In this document: in pieces, positions 60,030-64,000 of the stretch
How the letters are laid out: each line of letters opens with the position of its first letter
Position numbering within the stretch: the first letter of the stretch is position 1
NCBI GenBank assembly: GCA_016124495.1
Contig: WGNP01000006.1
Span: 124,001 to 188,000 of the forward strand
DNA length: 64,000 bases
Direction: 5' to 3'
DNA from: Hyphomonas sp.
GTDB taxonomy: Bacteria > Pseudomonadota > Alphaproteobacteria > Caulobacterales > Hyphomonadaceae
Program-made: the position numbers and the translations under genes
The notes under the pieces: model-generated
What the model was told of the DNA's origin: nothing
Databases searched by the model: none
What the model saw: only the letters and a program-made list of their open reading frames with translations

Positions 60030-61343
60030 ATGCCGCTGTTTTCCGCCCGCCTGCGCTGCGCTGCTGCCAGTGCGGTTCTCACCCTCGCGACGGCGCTGCC
60101 GGGGTTTGCCGAAACCGTCTACGTGCAGGCCGGCAAGGTGCTCGCCGTCCCGGGTGAGGCGCCGCTCGGCCAGACGACGATCGTCATCACCGATGGCAAG
60201 ATCGTCTCCCTCGCGTCCGGCTATCAGACGCCGAAAGACAAGGCGGTGCGCGTCATCGATCTGAAGGACAGCTATGTGCTGCCGGGCCTGATCGATTCCC
60301 ACGTCCACCTCACCTCCGACACGGGCGGCATCGCGTCCCAGCTGGAAGATGTTACCCTCGCGCCTGCTGCGCAGGCCTTCAATGCCTGGGAAAACGGCAT
60401 GAAGACCTTGAATGCCGGCTTTACAACGGTACGCAATCTTGGCGACGGGGACGGCGCCGTGCTCGCGCTGCGCGATGCCATCAATGACGGCCAGGTCACC
60501 GGCCCGCGCATTTTCGATGCCGGCAATTCCATTTCGGGCACGTCAGGTCACATGGATGCTTCGCTCGGTTACCGCGACGAGTTGCGGGAGTATTTCGACG
60601 CCGCCGGCAACACCTGCAACGGCGCCGAGGATTGCCGCCGTGCGGTGCGCCTGCAGATCGCCCGCGGGGCAGATGTGATTAAGTTTGCGTCCACCGGCGG
60701 CGTCAACAGCCGCATCGGTGCTGGCCTCGGCGCGCAGATGTTCTCGGATGAAGCCCGCGCCATTGTCGAGACGGCGAAGCTGTTCGGCAAGAAGGTTTCC
60801 GCGCATGCTCACGGCGCGGATGGTATCCGCCTCGCCCTTGAAGCGGGCGTTGATTCGATCGAGCACGGCACCATCCTCGACCCTGAGACCATCGATGCCT
60901 TCGTCGCGTCTGATGCCTACTATGTACCGACCCTTTCGACCGTGAACGGATACATTGAGCGGCTTCAGGCAAACCCGGACGCGTACGAGCCGGATGTCCG
61001 CGCCAAGATCGAATGGCGTATCGGCATCACCGGCAAGAGCCTCGAGATCCTCTACGCTCAGGGCGTCAGGATCGCCTTCGGAACGGATGCCGGCGTCTCC
61101 AAGCATGGCCGCAACGCGGACGAGTTCGAACTTATGGTGAAATTCGGCATGCCGCCAGTCGAAGCCATAAAGGCCGCTACGGTCAATGCCGCCGACTTGC
61201 TCGGACTGACCGCCGAGATCGGCACGCTGGAGCCCGGCAAGAGCGCAGACCTCATCGCTGTGAAGGGCGACCCGTTGAAGGACGTGAAAGTCCTCAAGCA
61301 GGTTGATTTCGTCATGGTGCGCGGGGATGTGGCCAAGGAATAG
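60030..61343 (+). CDS. secreted amidohydrolase (paralog of the 31.8-kb gene)
   Basis: The start MPLFSARLRCAAASAVLTLATALPGFA at 60030 gives a signal peptide and 437 residues; the track ORF is extended upstream. Metal-site motifs are LPGLIDSHVHLT, DVIKFASTGGV, SAHAHGADG, SIEHGTILD and FGTDAGVSKHGRN. Sequence and motif order match the gene at 31812-33089 throughout (for example VYVQAGKVLAVPGE and ADLIAVKGDPL). Family members are periplasmic peptidases of the Xaa-Pro or Xaa-Arg type. It is convergent with the alanine dehydrogenase gene. Confidence 0.9.
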   Translation: MPLFSARLRCAAASAVLTLATALPGFAETVYVQAGKVLAVPGEAPLGQTTIVITDGKIVSLASGYQTPKDKAVRVIDLKDSYVLPGLIDSHVHLTSDTGGIASQLEDVTLAPAAQAFNAWENGMKTLNAGFTTVRNLGDGDGAVLALRDAINDGQVTGPRIFDAGNSISGTSGHMDASLGYRDELREYFDAAGNTCNGAEDCRRAVRLQIARGADVIKFASTGGVNSRIGAGLGAQMFSDEARAIVETAKLFGKKVSAHAHGADGIRLALEAGVDSIEHGTILDPETIDAFVASDAYYVPTLSTVNGYIERLQANPDAYEPDVRAKIEWRIGITGKSLEILYAQGVRIAFGTDAGVSKHGRNADEFELMVKFGMPPVEAIKAATVNAADLLGLTAEIGTLEPGKSADLIAVKGDPLKDVKVLKQVDFVMVRGDVAKE

Positions 61344-61461
61344 GGCATCAGAAAAGTTGTGTCACGCCCGGTCGCGCATCCAGTAAGTCGTCCGGATTTC
61401 GTCCAACTGTTTCCTGTCATCCCAGCCTGTCACGCCGATCGGCGCACAGCCGTGGCGGGCG

Positions 61462-62586
61462 TCAGGTAAAGGCGACGTTCAGCCAGCTCGGGCGCACATA
61501 GGTCTCGCCGAGATCGCGCGCGACAAGCTTGTGCGCGATCGTGCCCTGATCGACGGTCAGGCCATTTGCCAGGTGCCGGTTCGCATTGATGGCACCGCGC
61601 GCGCCCTTCGCTGCGATCTGCATGACAAAGGGTAGGGTGGCGTTGTTCAGCGCGTAGGTGGATGTGCGCGGCACTGCGCCGGGCATGTTGGCGACGCAGT
61701 AGTGAAGTATTCCGTCTACGTCATAAATCGGGTCTTCGTGCGTCGTCGCATGGCTTGTCTCGAAACACCCGCCCTGGTCGATCGCAATGTCCACCAGCAC
61801 CGCGCCGGGCTTCATCGTCTTCAGCTGCTCGCGGCTGACGAGCTTCGGCGCCGAAGCGCCCGGGATCAGCACTGCGCCGATCACGAGGTCGGCCTCCTTG
61901 ATCGCTTCGGCCAGCGCATGCGCGGTCGAGTACATCGTCTTCAGGCTGCCGCGGAACTGCTCGTCGAGCTGGCCGAGGCGCACATTGTTCCGGTCAAAGA
62001 CGGTTACGTCGGCGCGCATGCCCACCGCAATTTCCGCCGCATGGGTGCCTGAGACGCCGCCGCCGATGATCACTACCTTGGCCGGCGCCACGCCCGGCAC
62101 GCCGCCGAGCAGGATGCCGCGTCCACGCTTCGTGCGCATCAGCGCCCAGGCGGCGACCTGCATCGACATGCGCCCGGCCACCTGGCTCATCGGACGCAGC
62201 AGCGGCAGGCCGCCTTCTGCGTCGGTGACGGTTTCATAAGCGATCGCGAGGCAGCCCGATTTCATCAGCCCCTTCGCCTGCACCGGATCCGGCGCAAGGT
62301 GCAGGTAGGTGAAGAGGGTATGCTCCGGCGTCAGGCGCGCGGTCTCTTCCGGCTGTGGCTCCTTCACCTTCACGATCAGCTCGCTGCCGCCGAACACCGC
62401 TGCAGCGTCCGGCCCGATCTGCGCCCCGACGGCGACATAGGCCTCATTGTTGAAGCCCGAATTCACACCCGCATTCGATTCTACCAGGACGCTGTGACCC
62501 GCCCGGACGAGCTCGCCCACACTCTCCGGTGTAAGGCCGACACGGGATTCCTGTTTCTTGATTTCGGTTGGAACGCCAATGCGCAT
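61462..62586 (-). CDS. ald: alanine dehydrogenase
   Basis: The 374-residue protein is a full-length NAD-dependent alanine dehydrogenase, which interconverts alanine with pyruvate and ammonia. It begins MRIGVPTEIKKQESRVGLTPESV, has VKVKEPQPEE, a Lys in that strand for pyruvate, the Rossmann VVIIGGGVSGTHAAEIAVGMRADVTVFDRN, IDQGGCFETSHATTHEDPIY and NMPGAVPRTSTYALNNATLPF. There is no Lrp/AsnC regulator beside it in the window. Confidence 0.95.
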   Translation of the reverse strand: MRIGVPTEIKKQESRVGLTPESVGELVRAGHSVLVESNAGVNSGFNNEAYVAVGAQIGPDAAAVFGGSELIVKVKEPQPEETARLTPEHTLFTYLHLAPDPVQAKGLMKSGCLAIAYETVTDAEGGLPLLRPMSQVAGRMSMQVAAWALMRTKRGRGILLGGVPGVAPAKVVIIGGGVSGTHAAEIAVGMRADVTVFDRNNVRLGQLDEQFRGSLKTMYSTAHALAEAIKEADLVIGAVLIPGASAPKLVSREQLKTMKPGAVLVDIAIDQGGCFETSHATTHEDPIYDVDGILHYCVANMPGAVPRTSTYALNNATLPFVMQIAAKGARGAINANRHLANGLTVDQGTIAHKLVARDLGETYVRPSWLNVAFT

Positions 62587-62686
62587 GAAGCCTCTCCTTG
62601 GGGAAGGTCTAACCCTATACCGCCCCTTTCCGGCAACTTCCAGCCCTCTCTGGTGAGGTGTGCCACGCGGTGAGAAACTTGCCGGG

Positions 62687-63367
62687 CTAGCTTCTGATCG
62701 TCAGCGTCAGGATCAGGCGCTGGGCAGCCGGAGCAAAATTTCCGATGTCGGTGTCCGAGTAGCGAAGGTCGATGGCGGCGGCGCCCCGCGAAACTGTCGA
62801 GCCGATTGACCAATTGGTATAGTCGCCGTCCGTTTCGCTTGCGTAAGATCCGATGGCTGCGTCCAGGCTGAAAGACGGGCTTAACGCGTAGCCAGCTTTG
62901 AGGCTCGTATAGACATAGTCTTCACCGGGACTGAAGGCGCCGTCGGTTGCCACCCAGAAACCGGTATCGAAGCTGTATCCAAGTCCGCCGCTGAGTTCCA
63001 GACCACTCAGGCCCTCCGCGTCGGCGCCCGGATAGTCAAAGAAAGTTGCTCTCAGATCCCAGCTGACGCCGTTTTCCAGCACGTCAGCCAGTCCCGTGTA
63101 GGCGCTGACTTCCAGATATGCGGCGGATGTATCACCAAAATCGACTGTTGACGCCCACACCCCGGCATAGAGCGCGCTGTTTGTGTAATCGAACCCGCCC
63201 TGAATCGCGGGGTTCCCGTTTGATGAAGAGATACCCCGATCGGTATAGTCGGTGGCAAGGGAGGCATTGGCAGTCCAGCTGCCTTGCGCCGCAGCCTTTT
63301 TCTCAAACACGGGCATCTCAGCGGCGATCAGGCACACCGAAGCTTTCATCAACAACGATGGTTTCAT
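62687..63367 (-). CDS. TorF-type putative porin
   Basis: The 226-residue protein has an N-terminal signal-like stretch (MKPSLLMKASVCLIAAEMPVFEKKAAAQ), although it is less hydrophobic than usual. The TorF/Gcw_chp barrel follows: SWTANASLATDYTDRGISSSNGNPAIQGGFDYTNSALYAGVWASTV, then DYTNWSIGSTVSRGAAAIDLRYSDTDIG. It forms a small outer-membrane pore. Its ggagg ribosome site lies in a predicted hairpin with an upstream cctcc. A second gene of the same family lies directly upstream and is cut by the window edge. Confidence 0.82.
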   Translation of the reverse strand: MKPSLLMKASVCLIAAEMPVFEKKAAAQGSWTANASLATDYTDRGISSSNGNPAIQGGFDYTNSALYAGVWASTVDFGDTSAAYLEVSAYTGLADVLENGVSWDLRATFFDYPGADAEGLSGLELSGGLGYSFDTGFWVATDGAFSPGEDYVYTSLKAGYALSPSFSLDAAIGSYASETDGDYTNWSIGSTVSRGAAAIDLRYSDTDIGNFAPAAQRLILTLTIRS

Positions 63368-63376
63368 GATCGTCGG

Positions 63377-63398
63377 CCTCCGGTTTCAGTATCGGAGG
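63377..63398 (-). promoter_or_regulatory. hairpin sequestering the ribosome site of the porin gene
   Basis: In the minus-strand transcript CCTCCG-atactgaaac-CGGAGG forms a 6-bp stem. The second arm contains the ggagg that lies 9 nt before the porin ATG, so the fold would hide the ribosome site. Such structures can act as thermometers or protein-controlled switches. Confidence 0.45.
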
Positions 63399-63597
63399 GC
63401 ATGGGATTGAAGTCCAGTCTGTTCAGGAGATGCGGGGCCGGGGGTGTTCAAACACCTGTTCGGGGCGCGGCGCAGCGCTCTGCCTGATCAGCGATCTGCA
63501 GGCTGCGCCAGTCGCCGGCAGGTCGTGACGGCGACCAGAGCCTGTTTCCCGACGGTATCACCGGGGCGGCCGACAAACTTGGCTTTGGCCGTGCTGC

Positions 63598-63636
63598 AAT
63601 AAAAATGTCCCTCTCCCGGCGGGCCGGAAGAGGGAC
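63598..63636 (-). terminator. intrinsic terminator of the second porin gene
   Basis: Arms gtccctct and agagggac, extended by a ccggc/gccgg inner stem with one mismatch, are followed on the minus strand by atttttatt. It lies about 45 nt after the stop of the partial porin gene and separates the two tandem genes. Confidence 0.75.
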
Positions 63637-63681
63637 AACAGGCCTGGCTCAAGCCCCGCCGTGATACGTTGAGGCGAAAAC

Positions 63682-64000
63682 CTAGAAGACCTTCGAGATC
63701 ATGACGACGAAGTTCTCGTCTGCAACGTCACCGGCGACGGCGTCGTCGATGTCCGTGTCGCTGTACTTCAGCGTCAGGTCGAACGCGCCGAACGCGTAGG
63801 CACCGCCGAGCGACCAGTTGGTGTAGTCGCCGCCGCCGTCGAAGCTGGCATTGCCAACGCTGGCGAGGCCCTTCAGTTTTTCGGAGAAGGCGTAGGCGCC
63901 CGTGCCCTCGACATAGGTGTTCTTGTTGTCGGGGTCATAATAGGCGGTTGCGCCGAGGGTGACCGCGTCGACAGTGTAGCCAAGGCCGGCTTTAACTTCG
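63682..64000 (-). CDS. TorF-type putative porin, C-terminal part (cut by window edge)
   Basis: The frame runs off the window and is not in the ORF track. The 105 visible residues read EVKAGLGYTVDAVTLGATAYYDPDNKNTYV, then GGGDYTNWSLGGAYAFGAFDLTLKYSDTDIDDAVAGDVADENFVVMISKVF. The DYTNWSLGG and KYSDTDI segments match the neighbouring porin (DYTNWSIGS, RYSDTDI), so the two are tandem paralogs. It ends in Phe as barrel proteins do, and is followed by a strong terminator. Confidence 0.85.
   Translation of the reverse strand, partial: EVKAGLGYTVDAVTLGATAYYDPDNKNTYVEGTGAYAFSEKLKGLASVGNASFDGGGDYTNWSLGGAYAFGAFDLTLKYSDTDIDDAVAGDVADENFVVMISKVF

Larger units (their letters stand above)
63368..63681. other. 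intergenic region between tandem porin genes
   Basis: These 314 bp hold a terminator for the upstream porin, a stretch without recognised features, and the ribosome-site hairpin of the downstream porin. No gene is supported. Confidence 0.5.

Noticed and set aside
1-64000. CRISPR array, prophage or integrative element
   Set aside because: No regularly spaced repeats, Cas genes, integrase or phage structural genes were seen; the tRNA-Leu is not flanked by an integrase.

Overview
This is about 64 kb of a high-GC alphaproteobacterial chromosome. The best fit is the Caulobacterales/Hyphomonadaceae group (for example Hyphomonas-like), judged by family content rather than by any search. The pointers are a full-length CtrA cell-cycle regulator with GAnTC (CcrM-type) sites in its promoter, a FlhF/FlhG-like pair beside it, thrB close to rnhA, TonB-dependent receptors, TorF-type porins, many crotonase and P450 genes, and a MutL with the endonuclease motif. 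Extreme third-position GC produces very long antisense ORFs, and most of the ORF track is such shadow.

Layout. 0-8 kb: end of a cytochrome b561, a TauD-type dioxygenase, a TonB receptor followed by a PhoD-type phosphatase (with a strong terminator-like hairpin between them), a PilZ protein, a 3-hydroxyisobutyryl-CoA hydrolase and a DUF805 membrane protein. 8-11.3 kb: a MarR regulator, a DUF2141 gene with a striking operator pair, a DUF1543 gene, copy A of a dispersed repeat and a decayed outer-membrane gene. 11.3-25 kb: cytochrome c, mutL, serine hydrolase, exo/endonuclease-phosphatase protein, FAD oxidase, PaiB-like protein, xseA, purD, then a cupin-SDR-dehydrogenase operon facing a TetR gene across a perfect palindrome, DUF3297 and a PsiE-like protein. 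25-34 kb: L,D-transpeptidase-like protein, a phosphotransferase/MFS/hotdog/YjbR gene string, crotonase, ion channel, amidohydrolase and OmpA lipoprotein. 34-40 kb: a minus-strand string with two P450s, a crotonase, a DUF2855 protein, an rRNA pseudouridine synthase and a DUF4345-like protein. 40-43 kb: FlhF-like, FlhG-like and ctrA, then repeat copy B. 43.7-49 kb: rnhA, a membrane protein, thrB and two spinster-like MFS carriers. 49-60 kb: ABC-F relic, map, serine hydrolase/CinA-like/membrane operon, crotonase, extradiol dioxygenase relic, thiolase, cold-shock gene, DUF2490, a DASS carrier, tRNA-Leu and a broken pirin. 60-64 kb: second amidohydrolase, alanine dehydrogenase and two tandem TorF-type porins.

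How the parts fit together. Acyl-CoA chemistry recurs (four crotonases, a thiolase, two P450s, SDR and MDR dehydrogenases), as expected for an organism that degrades fatty, branched or isoprenoid acids. The receptor-phosphatase pair and the PsiE-like gene suggest phosphate scavenging. The most unusual item is the FlhF-like protein upstream of ctrA. Its nucleotide-binding motifs are degenerate, its FlhG-like partner lacks the N-terminal activator motif, and a CtrA half-site lies just upstream. Other notable signals are paired ACTTTG-N5-CAAAGT operators around a DUF2141 promoter, a TetR palindrome, a candidate small RNA at about 5.63-5.75 kb, a 420-bp dispersed repeat pair and five decaying genes. 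All functional calls rest on reading motifs by eye; no database was searched.
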